Shown here: piece after piece, positions 26,837 through 36,294 of the stretch
How positions within the stretch are numbered: position 1 is the stretch's first letter
Layout of the letters: each line of letters opens with the position of its first letter
NCBI RefSeq assembly: GCF_902827225.1
Contig: NZ_LR792632.1
Location: forward strand, 1,468,286-1,532,285
DNA from: Methanocaldococcus lauensis
Lineage (GTDB): Archaea > AGJL01 > Methanococci > Methanococcales > Methanocaldococcaceae
DNA: 64,000 nt
Direction: 5' to 3'
Position numbers and translations under genes: made by a program
Notes under the pieces: model-generated
Database searches by the model: none
Seen by the model: the letters and a program-made list of their open reading frames with translations, nothing else
Told to the model about the DNA's origin: nothing

Positions 26837-27805
26837 CTAATCATCACCTACAATTTCTGATATAATTTCATACATACCATTTCCAATTTCTAAATCTGTA
26901 GAATCCACATAAAACTCTTCAACATTACTAATATGCAAAAATTTATTTTTATACTTATTTAAAAACTCATAATAGTATTCTATTTGTAGTTCATTCTGAT
27001 ACAACACTACCACTGGAACTTCTAAAAATAATGCTTCAAACATTGTCATTCCTGGTGATGTTATAATCAAATCCATATCTTTCATAAGATTAGCCATATT
27101 GTTTATGTTTTTATAAATTTTTATCTTATTTTTATTATGTTTTTTTACCAACTCATTTAATTTATTTTCATATTGAAATTTTGGTCCAAGAACTATGTTG
27201 ATATTGTAATTTTTATCTTTAGATAAAAGTTCTTCTAATACTCTACAAGTTAAATTTGATGGATCACTACCTCCAAAAGCTATTAATATATTTTTTATAG
27301 GTTTGTTTTCTTTATCTTTTTTTAGCATCTCTTTTTTAACTTTGTAAAACTCATCCCTTAAAATTAAGTATTTTGGTCCATAAAAATATAATGTTTTACT
27401 TTCCTCATCAAAATATTTTCTATTTTTTAATCCACTTCCTACTATTGCATTAACAACAACATCTGCATATTTATTTGATAAATGATTTAAATTATCAAAA
27501 AAGACCAATTTTTTACATGAATTTTTTAGATTTTTTGCAAAGTCCTCATCAATACCTAAATCATCAACAATAATAACCTCTGGTTTTATGTTTTTAATGT
27601 TATCTAAAATATTACTATCATCATTACATTTTATAACTTTAAAATTATTCTCTTTTATTTTTTTAACAATATCTATATCGCTTTTGGTAAGAAATACAAT
27701 ATCTTTAACATTAAATTTTTTCAATTCATTTGCTAATGCAATACTCCTATAAACATGACCCATACCCCTTTCAACTCCTCCATTTGTAATAATAACAATT
27801 TTCAT
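26837..27805 (-). CDS. PseG-like UDP-sugar hydrolase
   Basis: A 322-aa GT-B-like protein that would remove UDP from the diacetamido-trideoxyhexose before condensation. The N-terminus TNGGVERGMGHVYRSIALANEL carries the GxGHxxR motif of PseG, including the catalytic His. The C-terminal domain has IAFGGSDPSN and TSPGMTMFEALFLEVPVVVLYQ. GGTGGAGG precedes the ATG. Four-base overlap with the cytidylyltransferase gene upstream. Confidence 0.86.
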   Translation of the reverse strand: MKIVIITNGGVERGMGHVYRSIALANELKKFNVKDIVFLTKSDIDIVKKIKENNFKVIKCNDDSNILDNIKNIKPEVIIVDDLGIDEDFAKNLKNSCKKLVFFDNLNHLSNKYADVVVNAIVGSGLKNRKYFDEESKTLYFYGPKYLILRDEFYKVKKEMLKKDKENKPIKNILIAFGGSDPSNLTCRVLEELLSKDKNYNINIVLGPKFQYENKLNELVKKHNKNKIKIYKNINNMANLMKDMDLIITSPGMTMFEALFLEVPVVVLYQNELQIEYYYEFLNKYKNKFLHISNVEEFYVDSTDLEIGNGMYEIISEIVGDD

Positions 27806-28536
27806 TCCTCCACCTCTTTATAGGATTTTTGTTTTACATTTAAATTTATACTTTTTATTTTTGGATTTTTATCTAAAAAATCAATAATTTCATTAATATC
27901 TACATTAATTAAATCTGGAAAATGTTTTTGTAATTCTAAGTAAAGTTTAAAATCTTCCATTGTATCAATTGTTAATCTTATATCATTCCTTTTAAGAAAC
28001 TCTGGTGGGTCTAAATAAAAAATCTTAAACAAATTTGGATTTTCATAAATATATGGCGTTACATGTTCCCTTTGATATTTTTTCTCTGCGTTTTTCCAGG
28101 CAGTTTCTAATGCTTCAAAAGTGAAAACCTCACAACCCAATCCTAAAATAATATTTTTTGTAGATACATAATCGCATTTATTTTTTAATAAATAGTCTAC
28201 TTGCTTATCAAGTAATTCAATAGATGTTAGTGGATTATCTCCAGTTATTCTAACAATAACCTCTCCATTATGGAGTTTTGATGCTTTATAAAACCTATCT
28301 AACACATCCTTTTCAGAACCTCTAAATACTTTAATCCTTAATTTATTACAAAGTTCTTCAATTGCATTATCTTCTTTTTTAATTGTTGTTGCAACAATAA
28401 TATCATCCAATTTTTTGGATTTTTTTAACCTTTCTAAAAGAATCTCTAAAATGCATTTATCTCCAAGTTTCATCAATACTTTATTTTTTAATCGTTTTGA
28501 ACCAGTTCTGGCTTGAATTATCCCAAGTACTTTCAT
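27802..28536 (-). CDS. SpsF-type cytidylyltransferase (CMP-sugar synthetase-like)
   Basis: A 244-aa nucleotidyltransferase. It opens VLGIIQARTGSKRLKNKVLMKLGDK, the nucleotide-binding pattern shared by NeuA, KdsB and SpsF proteins, followed by FRGSEKDVLDRFY and RITGDNPLT. SpsF proteins sit where NeuA/PseF usually acts, so CMP activation of the nonulosonic acid is likely. GAGGGAATAATT precedes the ATG. An alternative is activation of another sugar. Confidence 0.83.
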   Translation of the reverse strand: MKVLGIIQARTGSKRLKNKVLMKLGDKCILEILLERLKKSKKLDDIIVATTIKKEDNAIEELCNKLRIKVFRGSEKDVLDRFYKASKLHNGEVIVRITGDNPLTSIELLDKQVDYLLKNKCDYVSTKNIILGLGCEVFTFEALETAWKNAEKKYQREHVTPYIYENPNLFKIFYLDPPEFLKRNDIRLTIDTMEDFKLYLELQKHFPDLINVDINEIIDFLDKNPKIKSINLNVKQKSYKEVEE

Positions 28537-28538
28537 AA

Positions 28539-29177
28539 TTATTCCCTCTCTTTTATAACTCTCGCAGGAACTCCTACGGCAATAGAGTATGGAGGAATAT
28601 CCTTTGTAACAATACTTCCCGCTCCAATAACTGCACCTTCCCCAATATTTACACCCTTTAGTATCTTAACCCCAGTTCCGATCCAAACATCATCTCCAAT
28701 TTTAATAGGTTTAGAAACCATTTTCTGGTTTCTTATTAATTCCCCTCTTTTAATTCCATGGTCTCCATCAATAATATGAACATGACTTGAAATTAATACA
28801 TTATCTCCGATTGTTATTTTTTTAGTAGCATTTATTATTGAAAATGAACCGATTCCACAGTTATTTCCAATCTTTAAAACACCTTCTTCAAATACATTTA
28901 ACCTAACATACGGCTCACAGTGAAAATTTTCTCCAATAATTATTTTACCATTACCTCTTGATGCAATCTCTACATCTCTTAGGAGAATTCCACTTTTAAT
29001 TATTATTGTTGAATTATCATATTTTCTAATATGTATCCTACCAAAATTATGAACTTTCAAAGGATTTATTCCAAAAATAGATAAATATATTTTACCAAAA
29101 ATAAAAGAAGGAGCAAATTCTAAAACTCTCAAAAGTTTTTTTGGATCTTTTAATGTAGATTTTACTAACCTCATCAT
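28539..29177 (-). CDS. Hexapeptide-repeat acetyltransferase
   Basis: A 212-aa left-handed beta-helix acyltransferase. Hexapeptide repeats run from about residue 75 to the end; the active-site loop [11 protein letters not shown] and the terminal block [31 protein letters not shown] with [10 protein letters not shown] are typical. It may supply the N-acetylation normally done by GNAT-type PseH, or O-acetylate a sugar. Two adjacent ATG codons; the first follows GGGGATT. Confidence 0.88.
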   Translation of the reverse strand: MMRLVKSTLKDPKKLLRVLEFAPSFIFGKIYLSIFGINPLKVHNFGRIHIRKYDNSTIIIKSGILLRDVEIASRGNGKIIIGENFHCEPYVRLNVFEEGVLKIGNNCGIGSFSIINATKKITIGDNVLISSHVHIIDGDHGIKRGELIRNQKMVSKPIKIGDDVWIGTGVKILKGVNIGEGAVIGAGSIVTKDIPPYSIAVGVPARVIKERE

Positions 29178-29180
29178 ATT

Positions 29181-30194
29181 TTAATCCCCTAATAAATCAT
29201 CCCAATAAATTATTTCATCTTCCCTCTTATCATTTTTAATTTTTCTGTTCAATATTAATTTCCAATATTTCGTTTCTATACCTCTTGCAGGTCTTTTAAA
29301 TGATATATTATCAATAGTTAAAGTACATCCTTTTTTAATGTCTCTTTTTGCTACAATACTTCTCCTCGCTTCAACAATAACCTCTTTCTCAGAAGGCATT
29401 GGTATCTTATCTCCTGTTCCCAACATTTTCTCAATTAATCTTATTTTCTCAACCATTTCCTTAAATTCTTCAGGGTCTGCAGACAATGCATGGTCAGGAC
29501 CTTCCATACTTTTATCTAAGGTAAAGTGTTTCTCAACAACACCTGCTCCTAATGCAACAGAAACTATAGGAGTGAGTATCCCCAAAGTGTGGTCAGAATA
29601 TCCTACAGGGATATTAAATATCTTTTTTAATGTTTTGATTGCATGTAAATTAACTTCTTCATAAGGGGTTGGATAGGAAGAAATACAATGCAATAAAATT
29701 ATTTCTTTGCATCCATTATTTTTTAAAACATCAACTGCTTCCCAAATTTCTCCAATATTTGCCATCCCTGTTGATAAGATAACCGGCTTTCCTGTTTTTG
29801 CTACTTTTTCTAATAATGGATGAAATGTTAAATCTCCAGAGGCAATTTTAAATGCAGGAACATTCATATTATTTAATATATCAACATATTTTAAGTCCAA
29901 TGGAGTTGATATGAACATGATTCCAATTTTTTCTGCATATTTTTTTAATTCGTAAAACTCTTCTTCTGATAATTCTAAATCTTTAAATAATTTATAATAC
30001 TCCGATTTTTTGCTTATAAAATCTTCTGTATGGTATGATTGAAATTTTATTGCATCAGCACCACATTTTTTCGCTTCTTTTATTAATTCTTTTGCTATAT
30101 CTATGTCTCCATTATGATTTAAACCCCCCTCAGCAATGATAAATGTTGGCTCACCATCTCCAACATACATATTCCCAATTTTCACCTTTATCAT
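29181..30194 (-). CDS. Nonulosonic acid synthase (NeuB/PseI family)
   Basis: A 337-aa enzyme that condenses phosphoenolpyruvate with a six-carbon amino sugar. The NeuB barrel covers residues 1 to about 270 (FIIAEGGLNHNGD, AIKFQSYHTEDF, HCISSYPTP, GYSDHTLG, VEKHFTLDKSMEGPDHALS). A C-terminal SAF/antifreeze-like domain follows (RSIVAKRDIKKGCTLT). Length and order are typical. GAGGTTGAAATC precedes the ATG. Its presence is the strongest sign that the operon makes a sialic-acid-like sugar. Confidence 0.94.
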   Translation of the reverse strand: MIKVKIGNMYVGDGEPTFIIAEGGLNHNGDIDIAKELIKEAKKCGADAIKFQSYHTEDFISKKSEYYKLFKDLELSEEEFYELKKYAEKIGIMFISTPLDLKYVDILNNMNVPAFKIASGDLTFHPLLEKVAKTGKPVILSTGMANIGEIWEAVDVLKNNGCKEIILLHCISSYPTPYEEVNLHAIKTLKKIFNIPVGYSDHTLGILTPIVSVALGAGVVEKHFTLDKSMEGPDHALSADPEEFKEMVEKIRLIEKMLGTGDKIPMPSEKEVIVEARRSIVAKRDIKKGCTLTIDNISFKRPARGIETKYWKLILNRKIKNDKREDEIIYWDDLLGD

Positions 30195-30204
30195 GATTTC
30201 AACC

Positions 30205-31365
30205 TCATTTATATTCAGAAATTATCTTTTTAACAGCATTAACTACATCAATAGCATCATCATCAGTCATTTTTGGATATATTGGTAAAGAAATCTCTCG
30301 TTCATAAACCCATTCTGCATTAGGGAAATCTCCTTTTTTATAACCAAAAGTTCTCTTATAAAATGGATGTAAATGTAATGGAATAAAATGAACACTTGTT
30401 CCAATATTTTGTTTTTTTAATTCTTCAATAAATTTGTTTCTATTAATTCGTATTTTGTCAGTATCTAATAATAATGGATATAAATGCCATGCATGTTTTA
30501 CATGTTTTTTTGTTATTGGTATTATTAATTCACTAATATTCTCAAATTCATCATTATAGATTTTGGCGATTTCTTCTCTTCTTTTTCTCATGATTTCTAC
30601 TTTTTTTAATTGATGTATCCCTATAGCTGCCTGAATATCGGTCATGTTATACTTATAACCACATTCAATAATTTCATAGTACCACGAACCTTCAGAAGAA
30701 TATCGTTTCCAGGCATCTCTACTGATTCCATGCAATCTCAGTATTTTTATTTTTTCAGCGATTTCTTCTCTATCAGTAGTAACCATCCCCCCTTCCCCAG
30801 TAGTTATATTTTTTGTCGCATAAAAACTGAAAGATGTTGTATCCCCTAATGTTCCAATTTTTTTTCCTTTGTATTCAGCCCCTAATGCATGTGCGGCATC
30901 TTCAATAACATATAAGTCATAATCTTTTGCTATTTTTAATATCTCATCCATCTCACATGGATGTCCTGCATAATGAACTGGAATTATCGCCTTTGTTTTA
31001 TCAGTAATTGATTTTTCTATTTCTTCAACATTAATATTATATGTTTCTTTGTCAATATCAACAAAAACAGGCTTTGCTCTTTGATGAACTATAACATTTC
31101 CCGTTGCTGCGAATGTGTATGGGGTTGTTATAACCTCATCTCCATCTTTTATATTTAATGCTACCAATGACAAATGCAAACCAGCAGTACATGAACTTAC
31201 AGAGATTGCAAACTTACTACCAATATATTCTCTAAATAATTCTTCAAATTTTAAGGTTTTTGGACCCATAGCTATCCAATCAGATTTAAGTGTATCAATA
31301 ACCTCTTTTATTTCTTCTTCTCCAATATATGGACTAAATGGAGGTAGAAAATTTTTTCTTATCAT
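30205..31365 (-). CDS. DegT/DnrJ/EryC1 aminotransferase, PseC-like
   Basis: A 386-aa PLP enzyme that would transaminate the 4-keto sugar made by the dehydratase. It shows FLPPFSPYIGEEEI at the N-terminus, the substrate region SCTAGLHLSL, VIEDAAHALGAEYKGKKIG and the PLP lysine in SFYATKNITTGEGGM. It lies between the synthase and flippase genes, with GGTGAGTAT before the ATG. The family is certain; the PseC assignment rests on the operon. Confidence 0.92.
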   Translation of the reverse strand: MIRKNFLPPFSPYIGEEEIKEVIDTLKSDWIAMGPKTLKFEELFREYIGSKFAISVSSCTAGLHLSLVALNIKDGDEVITTPYTFAATGNVIVHQRAKPVFVDIDKETYNINVEEIEKSITDKTKAIIPVHYAGHPCEMDEILKIAKDYDLYVIEDAAHALGAEYKGKKIGTLGDTTSFSFYATKNITTGEGGMVTTDREEIAEKIKILRLHGISRDAWKRYSSEGSWYYEIIECGYKYNMTDIQAAIGIHQLKKVEIMRKRREEIAKIYNDEFENISELIIPITKKHVKHAWHLYPLLLDTDKIRINRNKFIEELKKQNIGTSVHFIPLHLHPFYKRTFGYKKGDFPNAEWVYEREISLPIYPKMTDDDAIDVVNAVKKIISEYK

Positions 31366-31369
31366 ATAC

Positions 31370-32893
31370 TCACCTTCTTATTATCTTATCAATAATATCT
31401 TTAATCTCATTTATCTGTATTATATTTAGCCTAAATATACCTAAAATATATATTCCAAAATAAACAATTCCGCAAACAATTAGTTGCAATATGGTGTTAT
31501 GTATTAAATCTTTAATAAATACTATAGGAATCAAACTAATCATTCCTACTAAAATGACTATAATCCATTTTTTATTCAAAAACTGATACTTTAAAAGTTT
31601 ATTTAAACACCAGATTTGAAAAATCCACATTATAAAGTATCCTAAGGCTGTAGTTATGGAAGCTCCAATAATCCCAAGTTTTGGTATCAATAATACATTA
31701 AAGATTAAATTAAATGTCGCACCTATATACAAAATTTTTGTTGATAAGTTTGGTTTTCCAATGCCATTTAAAATAGAAAAGCCAATACTGTTAAATGTTG
31801 AGAATATTGCACCAAAACTTAAAATTTGTATAGCAGGGGATGCAGATAAATATTGTTGATTAAACAAAATGTTAATAATAACTGTTGGAAAATAAGCCAT
31901 CAATATTGATAAGGGTGTTACTATAACTAAGGAATATAGATAAACTTTTTCAATTCCATAACATAACACTTTCTTATAACCCTTTTCCCAAAGTTCAGAA
32001 CTCATTGGAAATAAAACAGCTCCAATAGAGAAAGCAAAATAACTTAATATACTAACAGTTGGCATAGCAACATTTCTATAATCGGCAACTGCAGTTAGTC
32101 CTGTAAAATATGTTAAGCACATTCCATCCAAATAACCTAATATTAACCCTCCTGCAGAGCTCATCATTACATACATTCCATAGGAAAACATATCTTTAAT
32201 CAATTTCATTGAGAATATTATTTTTTCTTTTAAAAATTTTGGAAATATCTTTTTATACACAATAAATCCATAAATTAAAATCATAACAATTGGTGTTAAA
32301 GCGTAAGATAATGAAGGCACATATGCGTTGTGTATATTAAATAAATATATGAAAATTAATGAGAATATAAATACAACCAATATTTTAACAACTCTTGTAG
32401 AACTTGCATAGTTTTGATATTGAAAACCAGAAAATAGATATGAGAAAAAATCCGCAATACTCTGTAAAAAATAATAACCAATTGCCATAATAACTAAAAC
32501 ATTAATGACCAATTCTAAATTTCCCGTAAATTGTCCCTTATTATTAATATAATATGTAGCAATGTATGGAGCAAGAGTTATAACTAAAAATGCTACAATA
32601 AATGCCAAAATCGTCTGCAAAATTCCAACAAAAACAACTGATGATTTCAACATATCTAATCTATTTTCTGTTAAATATTTTGGAATGTATCTAACAAGAG
32701 CCTGATCTAAGCCGAATGCTCTAAACACCACCAACATGTTAAAAAAATCCCAAACTGCATAAAACAATCCTACATCTAATTTTGGAAGTTCATTTGCATA
32801 CAACACTCTAACAAGATAAGCTAAAGGAGTGGCTATAAGGTAGGATAAAAGATGCCAACTTACTCCTTTAATTACCTTCTCTTTATATTCCAA
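31370..32893 (-). CDS. Polysaccharide flippase (Wzx/RfbX type)
   Basis: A membrane protein of about 507 aa with some 12-14 helices, starting EYKEKVIKGVSWHLLSYLIATPLAYLVRVLYA, the usual opening of MOP-superfamily oligosaccharide flippases. It should move a lipid-linked oligosaccharide across the membrane. GGTGGGG lies three bases before a TTG at 32893, which I take as the start; the GTG at 32902 is inside the ribosome binding site. It follows a glycosyltransferase on the same strand with an almost direct join. Confidence 0.93.
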   Translation of the reverse strand: MEYKEKVIKGVSWHLLSYLIATPLAYLVRVLYANELPKLDVGLFYAVWDFFNMLVVFRAFGLDQALVRYIPKYLTENRLDMLKSSVVFVGILQTILAFIVAFLVITLAPYIATYYINNKGQFTGNLELVINVLVIMAIGYYFLQSIADFFSYLFSGFQYQNYASSTRVVKILVVFIFSLIFIYLFNIHNAYVPSLSYALTPIVMILIYGFIVYKKIFPKFLKEKIIFSMKLIKDMFSYGMYVMMSSAGGLILGYLDGMCLTYFTGLTAVADYRNVAMPTVSILSYFAFSIGAVLFPMSSELWEKGYKKVLCYGIEKVYLYSLVIVTPLSILMAYFPTVIINILFNQQYLSASPAIQILSFGAIFSTFNSIGFSILNGIGKPNLSTKILYIGATFNLIFNVLLIPKLGIIGASITTALGYFIMWIFQIWCLNKLLKYQFLNKKWIIVILVGMISLIPIVFIKDLIHNTILQLIVCGIVYFGIYILGIFRLNIIQINEIKDIIDKIIRR

Positions 32894-32903
32894 AAGCCCC
32901 ACC

Positions 32904-34082
32904 TTAACTTATAAATTTCTCAAAAATCTTTTTATACTCTTCAACTGATTTTTCCCAGTTAAAATTATCTTTTATAAATTTTTTTGCATTTTTTCCGTAA
33001 ATTTCTATTAATTCTTTATTTTTAATTAATTTAATAATTCCATCTTTAATTTGCTCTGAACTATTATCTTTTAAGAGAATACCATTATATCCATCTATAA
33101 TTACCTCACTTCCGCCCTCATAAGGACTTGCGACAACTGCCTTTCCACAACACATTGCCTCTAACAAAGCGCTTGACAACCCCCCACCTTTATAAGAAGA
33201 GTGTATATAAATATCACATGCCTTTATTATGGATATTGCCTTTTCAAAATCTACCTTTCCAGTAAAGTAAATTCCATTATTTAAATAATTTCCTGCTAAT
33301 TTTTTTAATCTTTTTAAATCTTCTCCATAGCCAACAATTATTAAAACAACACTATTTTTTATATCTTCTGGTAGCATTTTGTATGCTTTTATAATATTTT
33401 CTACTCCTTTCCACTTATATAATCTTCCAACAAAACATAATTTTATTTTATTTTTAAATTTTTCTTTAATTTCTTTATCTTTCTCAATGCTCTCAATTTT
33501 TTCAATCTCTAAACCTCTATAAATTATTGGAACCTCCTTATCCTTAATAAAATTTTTTAATATAAAATCTTTAACTGCCTTAGATATTGCAATTATATAA
33601 TCTGATTTTTTAAATATAATTTTTCCAATAGTTTTATCATAAGTATAAGCTAATTTATTTGTAAATTCATTTTCTACTTTAACAAAAGCACTTCCATGTT
33701 CAACATGTATTAAAATCTTTTTATTAAAACGTAATTTTGCAAATATAAAACCTAAAAGAGTATTAGAAAAAAATCTTGTCCTTGTCATCACAATATCAAA
33801 ATCTATCTTATACAAGTTCAGAAACATTTTCCAAAATTTAATATTAAATAAATTAGGAACTGGATAATTTGGGATAATCTCAAACGCAGGGTATCTATAA
33901 ACCTTAACATTATTATGTTTTATCTCAAACTCTTTATATGTTGGAATATTTGGTGCAAATATATAAATATCATAATTGTTATCTTTAGATAAGTATTTTA
34001 CAAATTCATCAACATGTGTCTCTAGTCCTCCAATATGTGGTACATAATAACCCGGGAATATAATTAGCTTTATTTTTTTCAT
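32904..34082 (-). CDS. Family 4 glycosyltransferase (GT-B)
   Basis: A GT-B glycosyltransferase of about 392 aa. The N-terminal domain begins LIIFPGYYVPHIGGLETHVDEF, and the C-terminal domain has LCFVGRLYKWKGVENII, VGYGEDLKRL and SYKGGGLSSALLEAMCCGKAVVASPYEGGSE. The start is uncertain: in-frame ATGs lie at 34106, 34094 and 34082 and none has a strong ribosome binding site; 34082 gives MKKIKLIIFPG, closest to where the fold begins. First gene of the run that reaches to the dehydratase. Confidence 0.9.
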   Translation of the reverse strand: MKKIKLIIFPGYYVPHIGGLETHVDEFVKYLSKDNNYDIYIFAPNIPTYKEFEIKHNNVKVYRYPAFEIIPNYPVPNLFNIKFWKMFLNLYKIDFDIVMTRTRFFSNTLLGFIFAKLRFNKKILIHVEHGSAFVKVENEFTNKLAYTYDKTIGKIIFKKSDYIIAISKAVKDFILKNFIKDKEVPIIYRGLEIEKIESIEKDKEIKEKFKNKIKLCFVGRLYKWKGVENIIKAYKMLPEDIKNSVVLIIVGYGEDLKRLKKLAGNYLNNGIYFTGKVDFEKAISIIKACDIYIHSSYKGGGLSSALLEAMCCGKAVVASPYEGGSEVIIDGYNGILLKDNSSEQIKDGIIKLIKNKELIEIYGKNAKKFIKDNFNWEKSVEEYKKIFEKFIS

Positions 34083-34139
34083 AATATACGCCATATATTG
34101 TGACATTTTTAGTATTTAATAAACATTTAATATAGACAT

Positions 34140-34631
34140 TTATAACTCACTGTTCTTTTTTCTGTAATAAAAGATAATAACACCTATCAAAATTAACGTT
34201 AAAACTATGCTTCCAAAACTTATAGGACTTTTTGTTGGTTCATTAATTTCAACATTATCTAAAACATAATAAGGATGATAAGTTTCATTTCCTTTTAAAT
34301 TTATACCTTCAACCTTTAAAACATTTTCTCCATCTTTTAAATAATTAGTTAAGTCAATAGAAGCATTTTTCTTATAACTTCCTGAGCCATCAATAGAGTC
34401 ATCAATAGAATAAACTAACTTTCCATTTAAATAAATATTTATTTGCATATTCTCTTTTATATTTCCATAATGAATAAAATGAAGTTTGTAAGTATAATTT
34501 TCAACCTTATTTATATAAAATCCTTTTTTATAGGTAGGAGACTCTTCATTTACTTTTATATATCCAAAGTAATAACCAAAAATACAATTTAATAATAATA
34601 AAGACAATAAAATCAATAATAAAGTTCTCAT
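34140..34631 (-). CDS. Secreted/membrane-anchored protein with jelly-roll-like region
   Basis: A 163-aa protein of unknown function. A signal peptide or anchor lies at residues 3-20, an external beta-rich region of about 110 residues follows, and a C-terminal membrane helix (about 137-157) precedes a short basic tail. The middle part contains YLNGKLVYSI and DLTNYLKDGENVLKVEG, a pattern seen in galactose-binding-like jelly rolls. It may be a surface carbohydrate-binding protein. Its ATG overlaps the stop of the upstream gene by four bases. Confidence 0.75.
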   Translation of the reverse strand: MRTLLLILLSLLLLNCIFGYYFGYIKVNEESPTYKKGFYINKVENYTYKLHFIHYGNIKENMQINIYLNGKLVYSIDDSIDGSGSYKKNASIDLTNYLKDGENVLKVEGINLKGNETYHPYYVLDNVEINEPTKSPISFGSIVLTLILIGVIIFYYRKKNSEL

Positions 34632-35569
34632 AATTTTCCCTTTTCTATAAAGTGATAAAACTTATCATTATCCCAATTTCCAAAATATACATATTTTCCT
34701 TTTAAATTTAAATAATTTAATGTTAAGTTATCTTTTAAATAAATTAGCTTTGGAACTTTTGCATAAACTGAAATATCTCCCCTATTAACAAATATAAAAA
34801 ATGGTTTTAGAAAATCTATCTTTTTATTATTATAGGCAATATTAACCAAAGTTGGATAATATTTTAGTTCAATTCCTTCCCCAAACAAACCAAGGATTTT
34901 ATCCCATATTGACTGTTTAATATAAATATACTGACATTTAAAGTTTTTGTTATTAAATTTTAAGTTAAAGTAATTTATTTCATAACTATCTAATTTTTTC
35001 TTAAATAAGATAATTTTCTTTGCCAATTTCTTCTTATACTTTTTAATGTCTCTCTCATCAGGTAATTCTTCATTAATTATCAATTTTTTTACTTTCTTTT
35101 TCTTACCAATTTTGTACATTCCATTTAAAGCAGAAACATATTCTTTTAAATTCATTTCTTTAAAATAATACTCTTTTCCAAAAATCAAATGAGGTATATA
35201 ACTAACATATTCTTTTGGAACCATACATATACATTTTTTTATGAATTCATTTCCTAATTTTATCTTCTCTTTGTAGTTTAAAGAGTTTAATGTATCTCTT
35301 GGAGATCGCCCAATACTCTTTAAAAATAAAATGCTTTCTTTCTCTTCCCTAAATACAGGAATTTCATTAAAAAATAGCAAAGTTTTAAATAATGGATAAT
35401 TTTTTCCATAGAATAACAAATCATCCTTCTCAATAATATTAAATTTTTTAAGATTAATATTTTTAAATTTGTCAAATTCATTTAGATAAGTTAATTTTAA
35501 TATATAAGTAAAATCCTTTGCATCTTCATGTTTTTGCATAATTTCCTCACAAAGTTTATCAAAACTCAT
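34628..35569 (-). CDS. Unknown protein at the right edge of the glycan locus
   Basis: A 313-aa Lys- and aromatic-rich protein with no membrane segment. I do not recognise a family. RSPRDTL and KKYKKKLAKKI are charged segments without known meaning. GTGAAATCC precedes the ATG at 35569; the GTG nine bases earlier is part of that site. It is translationally coupled to the secreted protein gene that follows, so the two probably act together. Confidence 0.72.
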   Translation of the reverse strand: MSFDKLCEEIMQKHEDAKDFTYILKLTYLNEFDKFKNINLKKFNIIEKDDLLFYGKNYPLFKTLLFFNEIPVFREEKESILFLKSIGRSPRDTLNSLNYKEKIKLGNEFIKKCICMVPKEYVSYIPHLIFGKEYYFKEMNLKEYVSALNGMYKIGKKKKVKKLIINEELPDERDIKKYKKKLAKKIILFKKKLDSYEINYFNLKFNNKNFKCQYIYIKQSIWDKILGLFGEGIELKYYPTLVNIAYNNKKIDFLKPFFIFVNRGDISVYAKVPKLIYLKDNLTLNYLNLKGKYVYFGNWDNDKFYHFIEKGKL

Positions 35570-35648
35570 GGATTTCACTTTAATTATTCCTATAAATACT
35601 AAGCGAGTTAGTAGGAAGTTTCAGTTTTTGGTTATATCTTCATTAATA

Positions 35649-35993
35649 TTATTTACCTAACTCTTCTAATATATTTAAAACTTCTTCCTTTAATTTAGGA
35701 ATATCTTTTTTAACAACCTCCCAAGTTAAACCTAAGTCAACTCCAAAATATTTATGAATTAAAATATCTCTCATCCCAGCAATTTCTTTCCATGGAATAT
35801 GACTATATTTCTCTTTAAATTCCGCAGGTAAATTTTTAACAGCCTCTCCAATGATCTCAATTCTTCTAATAACAGCATCCTGTAAAAATTTTGATGTAAA
35901 AAACTCTTCCTCAGATTTATCTTTTGTATATTCTTCAATAAGTTCAATACTTTCTAAGATATGGTTAAGATAAACTTTTACATCCTTATTCAT
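35649..35993 (-). CDS. hepT: HepT-type toxin (DUF86, HEPN)
   Basis: A 114-aa helical HEPN protein with the RNase-like motif RDILIHKYFG (R-x4-H-x-Y) near residue 74. HepT is the toxin of the MntA/HepT system; in the described bacterial pair it is inactivated by AMPylation by MntA. It overlaps the nucleotidyltransferase gene by four bases and follows it, as usual. Confidence 0.9.
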   Translation of the reverse strand: MNKDVKVYLNHILESIELIEEYTKDKSEEEFFTSKFLQDAVIRRIEIIGEAVKNLPAEFKEKYSHIPWKEIAGMRDILIHKYFGVDLGLTWEVVKKDIPKLKEEVLNILEELGK

Positions 35994-36271
35994 AATATAT
36001 CCACCGCTTCCTTTAAAATTCTATCTTTTAAGAGTGGATGAATTGAATTGTAAGTTAATAAATCAACTTTTTTTCCTAAAACCTCTTCAAGTTCATATTT
36101 TAATCTAACCAAATCTAATAAACTTTTTCCTTTTCCAAATTCTACTAAAATATCCACATCTGATGTGTCCTTTTGCTCCCCCCTTGCATAACTACCGAAT
36201 ATTGATGCCCTTTTAACTCCATGCTTTAATAAAATTGGAATAATTTTTGCCTTAATTTCATTAACATTCAT
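35990..36271 (-). CDS. mntA: MntA-type minimal nucleotidyltransferase antitoxin
   Basis: A 93-aa minimal nucleotidyltransferase with IFGSYARGEQKDTSDVDILVEF, giving the GSx10DxD catalytic pattern. This is the antitoxin partner of HepT, which follows with a four-base overlap. GAGTGAT precedes the ATG at 36271; the GTG nine bases upstream belongs to that site. Confidence 0.9.
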   Translation of the reverse strand: MNVNEIKAKIIPILLKHGVKRASIFGSYARGEQKDTSDVDILVEFGKGKSLLDLVRLKYELEEVLGKKVDLLTYNSIHPLLKDRILKEAVDIL

Positions 36272-36294
36272 AGAAATCACTCTTTTTTAATACT

